DNA of 64,000 nt. It comes from Rhizobium sp. AAP43 (GTDB taxonomy: Bacteria > Pseudomonadota > Alphaproteobacteria > Rhizobiales > Rhizobiaceae). The translations under genes were made by a program, and so were the position numbers. The notes under the pieces are model-generated. The model was not told the DNA's origin and searched no databases. It saw nothing but the letters and a program-made list of their open reading frames with translations. Location: the NCBI RefSeq assembly GCF_001296045.1, contig NZ_LJHS01000019.1, positions 62,001-126,000 of the forward strand, written 5' to 3'. This document shows positions 8,375 to 18,164 of the stretch, piece by piece. Positions within the stretch are counted from its first letter, which is position 1; every line of letters starts with the position of its first letter.

Positions 8375-9004
8375 ATGGCCGTGACCGAAACGATGATCAG
8401 CGCGCTGACAACTTTGCTGGTCACCGTCGATCCACCGGGGCTTGCACCGCTGTTTCTCGGCCTGACCCAGGGGATGAACACGGCGCAGCGGCAACAGGTG
8501 GCGGTGCGCGGCGCAGTAATGGGTTTCGCCATCCTGACTGTCTTCGCCCTGTTTGGCGCGGCAATCCTCGGCGCGCTCGGGATCTCCATGGGCGCATTCC
8601 GCATCGCCGGCGGCCTCATGCTGTTTGCTATCGCCTTCGAAATGATCTTCGAGAAGCGCAACGAGCGGAAGGAAAAGACCACAGGCGACGCAATCACCAA
8701 GGATCACATCCACAATCTCGCCGTCTTCCCGCTGGCCATCCCGCTGATCGCCGGCCCCGGCGCCATCTCTGCAACGGTGCTGATCTCTGGCACGATGGAG
8801 GGATTTATCGGCAAACTCCAACTGATCGCCGTTATCGCTGCAGTCCTCGGCCTGGTCTTTGTCTCGCTTTTCCTCGCCGAACGCCTCAACCGATTCCTCG
8901 GCGTTACCGGTCGAGCGCTCCTGACCCGACTGCTCGGCGTACTGCTGGCGGCCTTGTCGGTTCAGTTCGTTGTCGACGGTGTAAAGTCTGCTTTCGGCGC
9001 GTAG
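8375..9004 (+). CDS. MarC family integral membrane protein
   Basis: A 209-residue protein with about six hydrophobic segments and the MarC signature: TVDPPGLAPLFLGLT near the N-terminus and FPLAIPLIAGPGAISATVL in the middle. MarC/NAAT proteins are inner-membrane proteins; one archaeal member moves neutral amino acids, but the bacterial role is unsettled. The start is the ATG at 8375, behind AGGGGAGAAA, rather than an upstream start at 8339. It is divergent from gyrA and converges on ssb. Confidence 0.88.
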   Translation: MAVTETMISALTTLLVTVDPPGLAPLFLGLTQGMNTAQRQQVAVRGAVMGFAILTVFALFGAAILGALGISMGAFRIAGGLMLFAIAFEMIFEKRNERKEKTTGDAITKDHIHNLAVFPLAIPLIAGPGAISATVLISGTMEGFIGKLQLIAVIAAVLGLVFVSLFLAERLNRFLGVTGRALLTRLLGVLLAALSVQFVVDGVKSAFGA

Positions 9005-9071
9005 GGGGAGAGGGACGCGGACCCCCAACATGGTCCAGGCGCAGCTAGCGCCCTTATAACGCCGCTGGCAT

Positions 9072-9098
9072 GAAAACGGGGGCCAAAGCCCCCGCCTC
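9072..9098 (-). terminator. Rho-independent terminator of ssb
   Basis: On the minus strand, GCGGGGGC-TTTG-GCCCCCGTTTTC: a compact GC stem followed by a T run, 14 bp after the ssb stop. Confidence 0.75.
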
Positions 9099-9111
9099 TA
9101 CCGAATATTGA

Positions 9112-9648
9112 TCAGAACGGAATGTCGTCGTCGAGATCGCGGGAGAAGCCGCCAGACGGCGCACTGCCGCCGCGGCTTGCGCCACCGCCGGACGAACCGC
9201 CGCGCGACGGTGCCGGCGAGCCGTAACCACCATCATAACCGCCACCGAAATCGCCGCCGCCCATGTCGTTGCCGCGTGATCCGCCGGCACCGTCACCACG
9301 GCCACCGAGCATTGTCAGGTTGCCGTTAAAGCCCTGAAGGACGACTTCGGTGGAGTAACGATCGTTGCCGGTCTGATCCTGCCACTTGCGGGTCTGCAGC
9401 TGGCCCTCAACATAGACGGTCGAGCCCTTCTTCAGATACTGTTCCGCCACCTTGCACAGACCTTCATTGAAGATCACGACACTGTGCCACTCCGTCTTTT
9501 CCTTGCGCTCGCCGCTGTTCTTGTCGCGCCAAGTTTCGGAGGTGGCGATGCGAAGATTGGCGATTGGACGACCGTCCTGGGTCCGGCGGATCTCGGGGTC
9601 AGCCCCAAGGTTGCCGATCAGAATGACCTTGTTGACGCTACCAGCCAT
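9112..9648 (-). CDS. ssb: single-stranded DNA-binding protein
   Basis: SSB coats single-stranded DNA in replication, recombination and repair. The 178-residue protein starts [20 protein letters not shown] and has the OB fold (about residues 1-110; [34 protein letters not shown]), a long Gly/Ser-rich linker with [11 protein letters not shown] repeats, and the acidic tip DLDDDIPF that recruits partner proteins. The ATG at 9648 is preferred to a GTG at 9657 because the AAGGTGAG ribosome binding site overlaps that GTG. It is divergent from uvrA, with an SOS box between them, so DNA damage probably induces both. Confidence 0.95.
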   Translation of the reverse strand: MAGSVNKVILIGNLGADPEIRRTQDGRPIANLRIATSETWRDKNSGERKEKTEWHSVVIFNEGLCKVAEQYLKKGSTVYVEGQLQTRKWQDQTGNDRYSTEVVLQGFNGNLTMLGGRGDGAGGSRGNDMGGGDFGGGYDGGYGSPAPSRGGSSGGGASRGGSAPSGGFSRDLDDDIPF

Positions 9649-9761
9649 GACACTCACCTTACTGCCGCGCCGCCGCGGCTTTCAAAATTCGATCAAAAGC
9701 CACCTTATCCCATTCGCTCGAGCGATTGGGCAAGTGGAGGCTTAAATCCACAGCGAAAAAT

Positions 9762-9776
9762 GTTCTTTATTTGTTC
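9762..9776 (+). promoter_or_regulatory. LexA (SOS) box, GTTC-N7-GTTC
   Basis: GTTC-TTTATTT-GTTC matches the alphaproteobacterial LexA operator GTTC-N7-GTTC exactly. It lies 114 bp upstream of ssb and 141 bp upstream of uvrA, both classic SOS genes, in an AT-rich part of the divergent intergenic region. The match and position are seen; repression by LexA is inferred. Confidence 0.8.
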
Positions 9777-9916
9777 TATTATTTCTGTAGGATCTTGTCA
9801 ACAGAATCGAAAAACCGCCTCGGTCGCCGCTTGCGGCTCGACTCGAGGCTTCCTGTGACTACATAAGGACAGTCCTCCCAGGAACCGTCCCTTCCCTTTG
9901 CCGATCAGAGCCCGAC

Positions 9917-12838
9917 ATGAGCGAACTCAAGACCATTTCCATCCGCGGCGCCCGCGAGCACAATCTCAAGGGGATCGACCTCGATCTGCCGCGCAACAGT
10001 CTGATCGTCATGACCGGCCTGTCCGGCTCCGGCAAGTCGTCGCTTGCCTTCGACACGATCTATGCCGAGGGCCAGCGGCGATATGTCGAGAGCCTGTCAG
10101 CCTATGCGCGCCAGTTCCTCGAAATGATGCAGAAGCCGGACGTTGACCAGATTGAAGGCCTGTCACCGGCAATCTCGATCGAACAGAAAACGACCTCACG
10201 CAACCCGCGCTCGACGGTCGGCACGGTCACCGAAATCTACGACTACATGCGCCTGCTCTTCGCCCGTGTTGGCATTCCCTATTCGCCGGCGACCGGATTG
10301 CCGATCGAAAGTCAGACGGTGAGCCAGATGGTTGACCGCGTTCTGGCCTTCGACGAAGGCACCCGTCTCTACATACTGGCCCCGATGATCCGGGGACGCA
10401 AAGGCGAGTACAAAAAAGAACTCGCCGAACTGATGAAGAAGGGGTTTCAGCGCGTCAAAATCGACGGTCAGTTCTATGAGATCGCCGATGCGCCGCCGCT
10501 CGATAAGAAATACAAGCACGATATCGATGTCGTGGTCGACCGCGTCGTTGTGCGCCCGGACATTGCCAGCCGCCTCGCAGATAGTCTTGAGACGTGCTTG
10601 AGACTGGCCGACGGGCTCGCTGTGGCAGAATTCGCCGATAAGCCTTTGCCGCCGGAAGAAACCTCCGCCGGTGGCTCGGCCAACAAGTCATTGAACGAGA
10701 CGCATGAACGGGTCCTGTTCTCGGAAAAGTTCGCCTGCCCGGTCTCCGGCTTCACCATTCCGGAAATCGAGCCACGTCTCTTCTCCTTCAACAATCCCTT
10801 CGGCGCGTGCCCGACCTGCGACGGGCTCGGCAGCCAGCAGAAGATCGATGAAGCGCTGATCGTGCCTGAGATGAACCGCCGTCTGAACGACGGCGCGATC
10901 GCGCCCTGGGCCAAGTCGAGTTCGCCATATTACAACCAGACACTGGAAGCGCTGGGCAAGGCCTTCGGTTTCAAGATGACTGCCAAGTGGTCCGAGCTTG
11001 GACACGCCGCGCAGAAGGCGATCCTGCACGGGACCGAAGAGAAGATTGACTTCCACTATGCGGATGGCGCGCGCTCCTACACCACAACCAAAACATTCGA
11101 AGGCATCGTGCCCAACCTTGAGCGTCGGTGGAAGGAAACCGACAGTGCCTGGGCGCGTGAGGAGATCGAGCGCTACATGTCGGCGGCCCCCTGCCCTGCA
11201 TGCGCTGGCTTCCGCCTGAAGCCCGAGGCCTTGGCGGTTAAGATCAACGGCTTGCATATCGGCCAGGTGACCGAAATGGCGATCCGCAACGCAGGCGCAT
11301 GGTTCGAAACCTTGCCGGCAACGCTGAGCGACAAACAGAACGAGATCGCGACGCGGATCCTGAAAGAAATCCGCGAACGCCTGCGATTCCTCAATGATGT
11401 CGGGCTCGACTATCTCTCGATGTCGCGCAATTCCGGCACGCTGTCGGGCGGCGAGAGCCAGCGTATCCGGCTAGCCTCGCAGATCGGCTCCGGACTGACG
11501 GGGGTTCTCTATGTGCTGGACGAGCCATCGATCGGCTTGCACCAGCGCGACAATGCCCGCCTCCTCGACACGCTGAAGCACCTGCGGGATATCGGCAACA
11601 CGGTGATCGTTGTCGAACATGACGAGGATGCAATTCTGACCGCCGATTACGTGGTCGATATCGGCCCTGCGGCCGGCATCCATGGTGGCCAGGTGATCGC
11701 GCAAGGCGCACCAAAGGACATCATGGCCAACCCCAATTCGCTGACCGGCAAATACCTGACCGGCGAACTCGGGGTGAAGGTGCCCGCTCAGCGGCGCAAA
11801 CCGAAGAAAGGCCAGCAGATCAAGGTCGTCGGCGCCAAAGGCAACAACCTGAAAAACGTGACGGCGGCCATTCCGCTTGGCGTTTTCACGGCGGTGACCG
11901 GGGTCTCCGGCGGCGGCAAGTCGACCTTCCTGATCGAGACGCTGTACAAGGCCGCCGCTCGCCGGGTTATGGGGGCCCGCGAAAATCCGGCCGAACACGA
12001 ACGCATCGACGGTTTCGAATTCATCGACAAGGTGATCGACATCGACCAATCGCCGATTGGCCGCACGCCGCGATCGAACCCCGCCACCTATACCGGCGCC
12101 TTCACGCCGATCCGCGACTGGTTTGCGGGGCTGCCGGAAGCAAAGGCACGCGGCTACCAGCCGGGCCGCTTCTCGTTCAACGTCAAGGGTGGACGCTGCG
12201 AGGCCTGCCAGGGCGATGGCGTCATTAAGATCGAGATGCACTTCCTGCCGGACGTCTATGTCACCTGCGATGTTTGCCACGGAAAGCGCTACAACCGCGA
12301 AACGCTCGACGTACACTTCAAAGGCAAGTCAATTGCCGATGTGCTCGACATGACAGTCGAGGAAGGCGTCGAGTTCTTCCAGGCAGTTCCAGCGGTGCGC
12401 GATAAACTGCAGGCTCTGTTCGATGTCGGGCTTGGCTACATCAAGGTCGGCCAGCAGGCAAACACCTTGTCAGGCGGCGAGGCGCAACGCGTCAAGCTGG
12501 CGAAAGAACTGTCAAAGAAGTCGACAGGGCGCACGCTCTACATCCTCGACGAGCCAACGACCGGCCTGCATTTCCACGATGTTGCCAAGCTGCTGGAAAT
12601 GCTGCAAGAACTCGTCAATCAGGGCAACAGCGTTGTCGTCATCGAGCACAATCTCGAAGTGATCAAAACGGCCGATTACATCCTCGACTTCGGCCCGGAA
12701 GGGGGCGATGGCGGTGGCCTAATCGTGGCCCAGGGCTCACCGGAAGAGGTTGTGAAAGTCGACGCTTCCTATACGGGCCAATTCCTCAAGGAATTGCTGG
12801 AACGGCGACCGATGAAAAAGGTCGAGGCGGCGGAATAG
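9917..12838 (+). CDS. uvrA: excinuclease ABC subunit A
   Basis: UvrA is the damage-sensing ATPase of nucleotide excision repair. The 973-residue protein has two ABC-type ATPase halves: Walker [10 protein letters not shown] (residues 34-42) and GVSGGGKST in the second half, with signatures [16 protein letters not shown] and [15 protein letters not shown] and Walker [14 protein letters not shown] and [13 protein letters not shown]. The first zinc module reads CPVSG...CPTC, so one of the four cysteines of the E. coli motif is Ser277. The C-terminal zinc finger (CEAC...CDVC) is complete. The gene is divergent from ssb behind an SOS box and is followed after about 115 bp by a small conserved ORF. 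Confidence 0.96.
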   Translation: MSELKTISIRGAREHNLKGIDLDLPRNSLIVMTGLSGSGKSSLAFDTIYAEGQRRYVESLSAYARQFLEMMQKPDVDQIEGLSPAISIEQKTTSRNPRSTVGTVTEIYDYMRLLFARVGIPYSPATGLPIESQTVSQMVDRVLAFDEGTRLYILAPMIRGRKGEYKKELAELMKKGFQRVKIDGQFYEIADAPPLDKKYKHDIDVVVDRVVVRPDIASRLADSLETCLRLADGLAVAEFADKPLPPEETSAGGSANKSLNETHERVLFSEKFACPVSGFTIPEIEPRLFSFNNPFGACPTCDGLGSQQKIDEALIVPEMNRRLNDGAIAPWAKSSSPYYNQTLEALGKAFGFKMTAKWSELGHAAQKAILHGTEEKIDFHYADGARSYTTTKTFEGIVPNLERRWKETDSAWAREEIERYMSAAPCPACAGFRLKPEALAVKINGLHIGQVTEMAIRNAGAWFETLPATLSDKQNEIATRILKEIRERLRFLNDVGLDYLSMSRNSGTLSGGESQRIRLASQIGSGLTGVLYVLDEPSIGLHQRDNARLLDTLKHLRDIGNTVIVVEHDEDAILTADYVVDIGPAAGIHGGQVIAQGAPKDIMANPNSLTGKYLTGELGVKVPAQRRKPKKGQQIKVVGAKGNNLKNVTAAIPLGVFTAVTGVSGGGKSTFLIETLYKAAARRVMGARENPAEHERIDGFEFIDKVIDIDQSPIGRTPRSNPATYTGAFTPIRDWFAGLPEAKARGYQPGRFSFNVKGGRCEACQGDGVIKIEMHFLPDVYVTCDVCHGKRYNRETLDVHFKGKSIADVLDMTVEEGVEFFQAVPAVRDKLQALFDVGLGYIKVGQQANTLSGGEAQRVKLAKELSKKSTGRTLYILDEPTTGLHFHDVAKLLEMLQELVNQGNSVVVIEHNLEVIKTADYILDFGPEGGDGGGLIVAQGSPEEVVKVDASYTGQFLKELLERRPMKKVEAAE

Positions 12839-12953
12839 CGAAGTGATCGGGTCTTGGGCAAATAGATTGTTTGCGAAGCTGCCAAGCTTGAACTCTGGGC
12901 TAGGCCAGGTGGCGTATCAAACGCCTCCGATTAAAGGTCAGATTTCAGGGGCA

Positions 12954-13148
12954 ATGCTTCAATGGCGGGTCAAGCAATCGATTGACGGCGAAGCCTATTT
13001 CATAGGCTTGAAGCTGCGCCCGGACAACTACGTTGGACCCGAAGGAAGCGCTACGAATTATATAAATCTGTCCATCGACGCAGCAGAACAGGCCAAGTCG
13101 GATTTGGAAACATGCATCGCCGAATACAAGAGGCTTTCGGGTCGCTAG
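12954..13148 (+). CDS. small hypothetical protein (64 aa)
   Basis: Reading from the ATG at 12954 (preceded by CAGGGGCA) gives a 64-residue soluble protein, MLQWRVKQSIDGEAYFIGLK onward, with a beta-rich first half, a YVGPEG turn and a C-terminal amphipathic helix (AAEQAKSDLETCIAEYKRL). A GTG five bases after the uvrA stop would extend it to 101 residues, but that extension is low in typical coding character. I do not recognise the family. It follows uvrA on the same strand, so it may share the SOS-controlled transcript. Confidence 0.5.
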   Translation: MLQWRVKQSIDGEAYFIGLKLRPDNYVGPEGSATNYINLSIDAAEQAKSDLETCIAEYKRLSGR

Positions 13149-13271
13149 GTGCGTGAAGACATTCAACGTGCCATGTCAGCGTTGTGAACCGCTACAGGCA
13201 TCTGCAACAGATGTATGAGTTTTCATCGAAATTAATCAATAGCTAGGCGAATTTCAGCGGGAGGTGTTTTG

Positions 13272-14090
13272 ATGACGAAGTCAGGGATAATCCGTGCCGG
13301 TATCGGCGGTTGGACCTTCGATCCGTGGGAAGGCACATTCTATCCCGAAAAGCTCGCCAAGAAGAAGCAGCTGGACTATGCCAGCCGGCAGCTGACGGCC
13401 ATCGAGGTGAATGGCACCTATTATTCCAGCCAGAAGCCGGCAACCTTCGCTAAATGGGCATCAGAGGTGCCAGAGGGTTTCATCTTTTCGCTGAAGGCGA
13501 GCCGCTACTGCACAAACAGGAAGATCCTGGCCGAGGCTGGCCCCTCAATTGAAAAGTTTCTGACGCAGGGCATTGCGGAGCTCGGCAGTCACCTGGGTCC
13601 AATCCTCTGGCAGTTCATGGCGACCAAGAAATTCGAGCCAGAAGATTTCGAGGCATTTCTGGCGCTGCTACCGAAAACGCTCGACGGGTTGCCTCTCCGG
13701 CACGTGGTCGAACCGCGGCACGCCTCATTCCAAAGTCCGGAATTCATCGAGATGTTGGGCCGATATAAGGTGGCTGCCGTATGCGCAGATCATCACGATT
13801 ATCCGATGTTCGCAGACCCGACGTCCGACTTCGTCTACGCGAGGCTGCAGAAGGGTACGGATGATGTGCCGACTTGCTATCCGCCCGATGAGATTGACAC
13901 CTGGGCGCGGCGGTTCGAAACTTTTGCCCAAGGCGGCATGCCCGCCGACCTACCGATGATTGCCAAGGACAAAATGGCAGAGAAGCAACCGCGCGATGTC
14001 TTCGCCTTTTTCATTACCGGCGGCAAGGTCAACGCCCCGCGGGGCGCATGCGAGCTGCAGGCGAGGCTCAAGGCGGTCAGTCAAGGCTGA
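13272..14090 (+). CDS. DUF72 (YecE-like) domain protein
   Basis: A 272-residue protein of the DUF72 family, a TIM-barrel fold of unknown function. Recognisable segments are AGIGGWTFDPWEGTFYPEKL at the N-terminus, IEVNGTYYSSQKPATFAKWA, FIFSLKASRYCTN, LGPILWQFMATKKF, RHVVEPRHASF and FVYARLQKGTD. The start is the ATG at 13272, three bases after an in-frame TTG and well spaced from GGGAGGTG. It appears to be a single gene. The barrel resembles nucleases and isomerases, but no activity can be assigned from sequence. Confidence 0.85.
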   Translation: MTKSGIIRAGIGGWTFDPWEGTFYPEKLAKKKQLDYASRQLTAIEVNGTYYSSQKPATFAKWASEVPEGFIFSLKASRYCTNRKILAEAGPSIEKFLTQGIAELGSHLGPILWQFMATKKFEPEDFEAFLALLPKTLDGLPLRHVVEPRHASFQSPEFIEMLGRYKVAAVCADHHDYPMFADPTSDFVYARLQKGTDDVPTCYPPDEIDTWARRFETFAQGGMPADLPMIAKDKMAEKQPRDVFAFFITGGKVNAPRGACELQARLKAVSQG

Positions 14091-14107
14091 ACGGGCAGCG
14101 CCAAAAG

Positions 14108-14125
14108 ATGACAGATTTGTGACGG
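14108..14125 (-). promoter_or_regulatory. candidate Pho box upstream of the Na/Pi transporter gene
   Basis: Read on the minus strand, CCGTCACAAATCTGTCAT matches the 18-base PhoB consensus CTGTCATAWAWCTGTCAY at 16 positions, two tandem seven-base half-sites with a four-base spacer. It lies 114 bp before the phosphate transporter start. The half-sites point away from that gene, which is less usual, so direct activation from this site is uncertain. Confidence 0.5.
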
Positions 14126-14238
14126 CGGCGAAACTGGACTAGGCTCGGTCGCAGAGTCGCGCGTCTTTGCGGCCACAGGACCGTATGGTTTCCTCTCGGA
14201 TTCCGACGTCCGCGTCGAGAGCATCATCGGGGCCACAT

Positions 14239-15900
14239 ATGTCGGGTATCGTCGTCTTCATCCATCTTGCCGGCGCCGTTGCTCTCTTGTTGTGGGCAAC
14301 GCGCATGGTCCGCACGGGGATAGAGCGCGCCTATGGCGGCGTCCTGAAAGACAAACTCCGCTTGGCCGTGAGCAATCGATTTTCGGCAGCGACAGCTGGT
14401 TTTTTCTTCGCAGTTGCCCTGCAGAGCGCCACCGCCGTGGCGCTGATCGTCGCGTCCTTCACTGCCGGTGGCTACATTACCTCGGCAATAGGGATCGCCA
14501 CGCTTCTTGGCGCCGACTTCGGTTCCGCCTTCGTCGTCCGTATATTGCGTTACGACTTGTCGCTTCTGGTTCCGGTCCTGCTGCTGGCCGGTACCGTTGC
14601 ATTTCGAGCTTCAGAAGAACGCCAATGGCGGCAGATCGGCCGCATCCTCTTCGGCCTCGGTCTCCTGCTCCTGTCGTTACGGATGATCGGCGAATCCTCC
14701 GAGCCGTTGCGGCAGAGCAGCCTCCTGCCCGTGCTGTTCAACTATCTCGCCAGCGACTGGATCAGCGCCTTCCTGCTGGCAGCACTGCTGGCCTGGGCCT
14801 TTCATTCGAGTGTTGCCGCCGTGCTGTTGGTCGCGTCGCTGGCCGACAAGCAGCTCCTCCCGGATGCCTTGATCATTCCACTGGTGCTCGGCATCAATTT
14901 CGGTGCCGCAGTCATTGCGGCTCTTCTGACCAAGAATGCAGAAGCAACGGCCCGCATTGTGCCGCTCGGCAATGTCGTCATCCGCGGCATGATGACATTG
15001 GTGGCGCTCGCCCTCCAGTTTGCCATCCAGGCCAGTCCATCGCTCTTTGCTGGCAATCCCGGTGAGGCGGTCGTCATGGTGCACCTCGCGCTAAACGCAT
15101 CAGTTCTTGTGCTCGGCCTACCCTTTGCCGGCATGGTCGCATCGACACTGGAAGCCCTGCTCGCCGCCCCCACAGAAACTCCGGCGAATGACGATCGATA
15201 CTCCGCTCTCAACCCTGCCCATCTCGACAATCCGCAACAGGCAATCAGCAATGCCACTCGCGAAGTCCTGACCGTCTGCAACAAGACGGAAATCATGTTG
15301 AACAGCATTTTCGACCTGTTCGAACATTGGGATCTCAAACGAACCCAAAAGATCGAAGCGCTCGACGACCAGATCGATTCCATTCATCGGGACATCAAGT
15401 TCTACCTGGCTCGGATCTCGGCGACGGCCCTTGACCAGCAATCGGCTGCGCTTTCGCAAAACCTGCTCGGAGCCACAATCAAAATCGAGCAGGCGGCCGA
15501 CATCATCTCGCAGAACATGCTGACGAGGGCACGCAAGAAGCATGAGCGCCATGTCGCTTTTTCCGGTGAGGGCTGGGCGGAACTCTGTGCCATGCATCGC
15601 GAAGTTCTGCAAAACGCCCACCTCGCCTTCAACCTGCTGGTCACCCGAGATGTAGAACATGCGAGGCAACTGGTGACGCGCAAGGAAGCGGTCCGTAACC
15701 TGGTCAAATCCAGCGAGGAAAAACATCTCGATAGACTGCGACAGGGCAATGCTGCGAGCTTTGAATCCAGTTCGCTGCATATCGACACAATGCGGGACCT
15801 GAAGGAGATCAACTCCCTGTTTGTATCAATCGGCTATCCGCTGCTGGAGGGCGAGGGGCTGCTGCGCCGAAGCCGCTTGGTTCAGCCCGTAGATCTCTGA
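14239..15900 (+). CDS. Na/Pi cotransporter family protein with C-terminal PhoU-like domain
   Basis: A 553-residue inner-membrane protein. The first 320 or so residues hold two repeated Na/Pi-cotransporter II units with the QSATAVALIVASFTAGGYIT motif (about residues 65-85) and a matching second repeat (FHSSVAAVLLVASLAD). The C-terminal 200 residues are helical and PhoU-like (SNATREVLTVCNKTEIMLNS, VKSSEEKHLDRLRQG, RDLKEINSLF). Members import phosphate with sodium, or act as phosphate leaks in bacteria. I chose ATG 14239 because the membrane domain begins directly there (MSGIVVFIHLAGAVALLLWA). A possible Pho box lies upstream. It converges with nnr. Confidence 0.88.
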   Translation: MSGIVVFIHLAGAVALLLWATRMVRTGIERAYGGVLKDKLRLAVSNRFSAATAGFFFAVALQSATAVALIVASFTAGGYITSAIGIATLLGADFGSAFVVRILRYDLSLLVPVLLLAGTVAFRASEERQWRQIGRILFGLGLLLLSLRMIGESSEPLRQSSLLPVLFNYLASDWISAFLLAALLAWAFHSSVAAVLLVASLADKQLLPDALIIPLVLGINFGAAVIAALLTKNAEATARIVPLGNVVIRGMMTLVALALQFAIQASPSLFAGNPGEAVVMVHLALNASVLVLGLPFAGMVASTLEALLAAPTETPANDDRYSALNPAHLDNPQQAISNATREVLTVCNKTEIMLNSIFDLFEHWDLKRTQKIEALDDQIDSIHRDIKFYLARISATALDQQSAALSQNLLGATIKIEQAADIISQNMLTRARKKHERHVAFSGEGWAELCAMHREVLQNAHLAFNLLVTRDVEHARQLVTRKEAVRNLVKSSEEKHLDRLRQGNAASFESSSLHIDTMRDLKEINSLFVSIGYPLLEGEGLLRRSRLVQPVDL

Positions 15901-15934
15901 ACGTCAGAACACCGCCGCGCCATGCAGCATGCAA

Positions 15935-17413
15935 TCACGCAGGTCGTACAGCGAGTGCGAGTTCCTCCGCCGTCAAACCAGGACCAAGTCTCAACGCGGC
16001 CTGGCCGTGCAGATGGACGGCCGCGCAAGCGGACTCAAATGGTCGAAGGCCTCTGGCAAGAAAGGCGCCGATCATGCCGGCAAGAACATCGCCCGACCCT
16101 GCCGTTGCAAGCCAAGGCGGAGCATGCTCTTCAATCACGGCACGTCCATCTGGCGCGCCAATCACGGTATCGGCACCCTTGTAGACCACAACCCCACCAA
16201 GAGCCTCAGCAGCAGCAAGCGTCTTCTCGACCTTATCCAGATCGCTCCGTCCCGCGATCTCCGGGAAGAGCCTTGAAAACTCACCCTCATGGGGCGTAGT
16301 GACAATCGTCGCCCCCTCTTGCGTGAAGGCATCGGCAAGGTCGGATCGCGAATCGCGAAAAGCGGTGATGCCGTCGGCATCAAGCACAAGACTGCGCCCT
16401 GCCCTGCCAAGCCGAAGCGCGAAATGGCGAGCACGCTCAAGGTCGCCAAAGCCGGGACCAAGCACAAAGGCCTGGCGTCGCGTGTCTGCCAGATAGGCCT
16501 CGAGATCGGCCTCAGACTGCAGCATTGAGAGCATGATTGCGGTCAGATGACCAGCATTGACAGCCAGCGCATCGGCGGGCGACGCGAGCGTCACCAGGCC
16601 AGCACCGGACTTCAGTCCCGCCATGGCGGCAAGCCGAGCAGCCCCGCTTGTGGTCGGACCACCAGAAAACACGGTCAGATGACCACGCCGATATTTGTGA
16701 TCGGCGGCAGAGACGGCAAGCGGCAGATGCTGCCAGAGTTCCAGGCCATTCCTGACCAAAGGCGCGGCCTCGAGTTCAACGACACGCCAGGGAATGCCAA
16801 TGTCGGCTATCTCGACCACGCCGCACTTCATCCGTCCCGGCAGTAGAACATGCCCTGGCTTGCGACACATGAAGGTCACGCAGTGTGTGGCACTGAAGGC
16901 CGCTCCGCGGACCCCACCCGTCTTGCCATCAATGCCGGACGGCAGGTCTACAGCAATCACGGGCGTGCACGCCTGGGTCACGCGCGCAATCAAATCCGCA
17001 ACATCACCCGTCAGATCCCTCGATAGCCCCGCGCCGAATAAGGCATCAATGACAACATCCCCGGGTTGAGGCTGATAGTCGAGAATATTGGAACCCGGCT
17101 GACCGCCTTCACGCCACGCTCGCGCCGCATCTCCTTCCAGCTTCGCTGGATCACCGAGGTGAATTACCTCCACCGCTGCACCCGCACCAAGCAAGGCTGC
17201 GGCCGCGACATACCCATCGCCACCATTGTTGCCGGGACCACATAGGACGCAGAAGCGTATCGCCCCAGGAAAGAGACGCAACGCCGCTGCTGCAACCGCA
17301 AACCCCGCACGTTGCATGAGCCCATAGCTGTCGAGACCCGACAAAGCCGCAGCATGATCGACGCGTGCCATGGCCTGGGGTGAAAGCAGAAGATTGTTTG
17401 GATGATAGCGCAT
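15935..17413 (-). CDS. nnr: bifunctional NAD(P)H-hydrate epimerase / ADP-dependent NAD(P)H-hydrate dehydratase
   Basis: This fused enzyme repairs hydrated NAD(P)H: the N-terminal YjeF-N domain epimerises R- to S-NAD(P)HX and the C-terminal ribokinase-like domain dehydrates S-NAD(P)HX using ADP. Over 492 residues I see the epimerase GPGNNGGDGYVAA loop (near residue 60) and VIDALFGAGLSRDL, then the dehydratase KYRRGHLTVFSGG, VLGPGFGDLERAR, LVLDADGITAF and the catalytic AGSGDVLAGMIGAFLARG. It is complete and of normal length. It converges with the Na/Pi transporter and is divergent from glnB. Confidence 0.95.
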   Translation of the reverse strand: MRYHPNNLLLSPQAMARVDHAAALSGLDSYGLMQRAGFAVAAAALRLFPGAIRFCVLCGPGNNGGDGYVAAAALLGAGAAVEVIHLGDPAKLEGDAARAWREGGQPGSNILDYQPQPGDVVIDALFGAGLSRDLTGDVADLIARVTQACTPVIAVDLPSGIDGKTGGVRGAAFSATHCVTFMCRKPGHVLLPGRMKCGVVEIADIGIPWRVVELEAAPLVRNGLELWQHLPLAVSAADHKYRRGHLTVFSGGPTTSGAARLAAMAGLKSGAGLVTLASPADALAVNAGHLTAIMLSMLQSEADLEAYLADTRRQAFVLGPGFGDLERARHFALRLGRAGRSLVLDADGITAFRDSRSDLADAFTQEGATIVTTPHEGEFSRLFPEIAGRSDLDKVEKTLAAAEALGGVVVYKGADTVIGAPDGRAVIEEHAPPWLATAGSGDVLAGMIGAFLARGLRPFESACAAVHLHGQAALRLGPGLTAEELALAVRPA

Positions 17414-18102
<689 letters not shown>

Positions 18103-18164
18103 TCCTACCCGATACCGTATAACGGTCGGGCCCCATCGTCAGCTTATGCGAGGAACACAAGATC

